Positions 5,157 to 5,162 of a stretch of 5,162 nt of DNA are shown here, piece after piece; the first letter of the stretch is position 1, and every line of letters begins with the position of its first letter. Location of the stretch: contig JAECRW010000112.1 of the NCBI GenBank assembly GCA_016294985.1, forward strand, positions 1 through 5,162, in the 5' to 3' direction. The notes under the pieces are model-generated. The model made no database searches. It saw only the letters and a list, made by a program, of their open reading frames with translations, and had not been told where the DNA came from. A program made the position numbers and the translations under genes. Source of the DNA: Candidatus Sifarchaeum marinoarchaea. Its GTDB lineage: Archaea > Asgardarchaeota > Sifarchaeia > Borrarchaeales > Borrarchaeaceae.

Positions 5157-5162
5157 AAACGA

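Overview
The window is ordinary-looking, AT-rich archaeal chromosome. Four kinds of gene point to Archaea: sn-glycerol-1-phosphate dehydrogenase (first committed step of archaeal membrane lipids), a UPF0179 protein (an essentially archaeal family), a long archaeal-type FKBP prolyl isomerase, and a NIP7-type ribosome-biogenesis protein. Ribosome-binding sites resemble the archaeal GGAGGTGAT consensus, and two genes seem to start with TTG. Lineage cannot be settled from this sequence; an uncultivated Bathyarchaeia-like or euryarchaeal genome is only a guess.

Layout. Bases 1-271 are non-coding, with AT-rich promoter candidates and small inverted repeats in front of egsA. A plus-strand pair follows: egsA (272-1354), then 11 bases later a UPF0179 protein (1366-1827) with eight cysteines in two matching quartets. 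This pair runs head-on into a minus-strand cluster, and the two stop codons overlap (1824-1827). In transcription order the cluster is an NSUN-family RNA cytosine-5 methyltransferase (4068-3103), NIP7 (3098-2556) and an FKBP/SlyD-like prolyl isomerase (2537-1824). The gaps are 4 and 18 bases, so it is very probably one operon. Upstream on the same strand, behind a 139-base spacer with oligo-T runs and TATA-like sequences, lies a complete or nearly complete HtrA/DegP-type serine protease with one PDZ domain and no visible export signal (5143-4208).

How the genes may work together. The minus-strand operon combines RNA modification, ribosome assembly and protein folding, and the protease next to it adds protein quality control. 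The eukaryotic relatives of its first two genes (Nop2 and Nip7) both act in large-subunit assembly. The plus-strand pair places a lipid-backbone enzyme beside an uncharacterised, probably metal-binding protein.

I see no mobile element, CRISPR array, tRNA or rRNA, and no clear novel multi-gene system. The most notable points are the duplicated cysteine quartet in UPF0179, the NSUN-NIP7 pairing, and a repeated translation-start layout that corrects several start sites.
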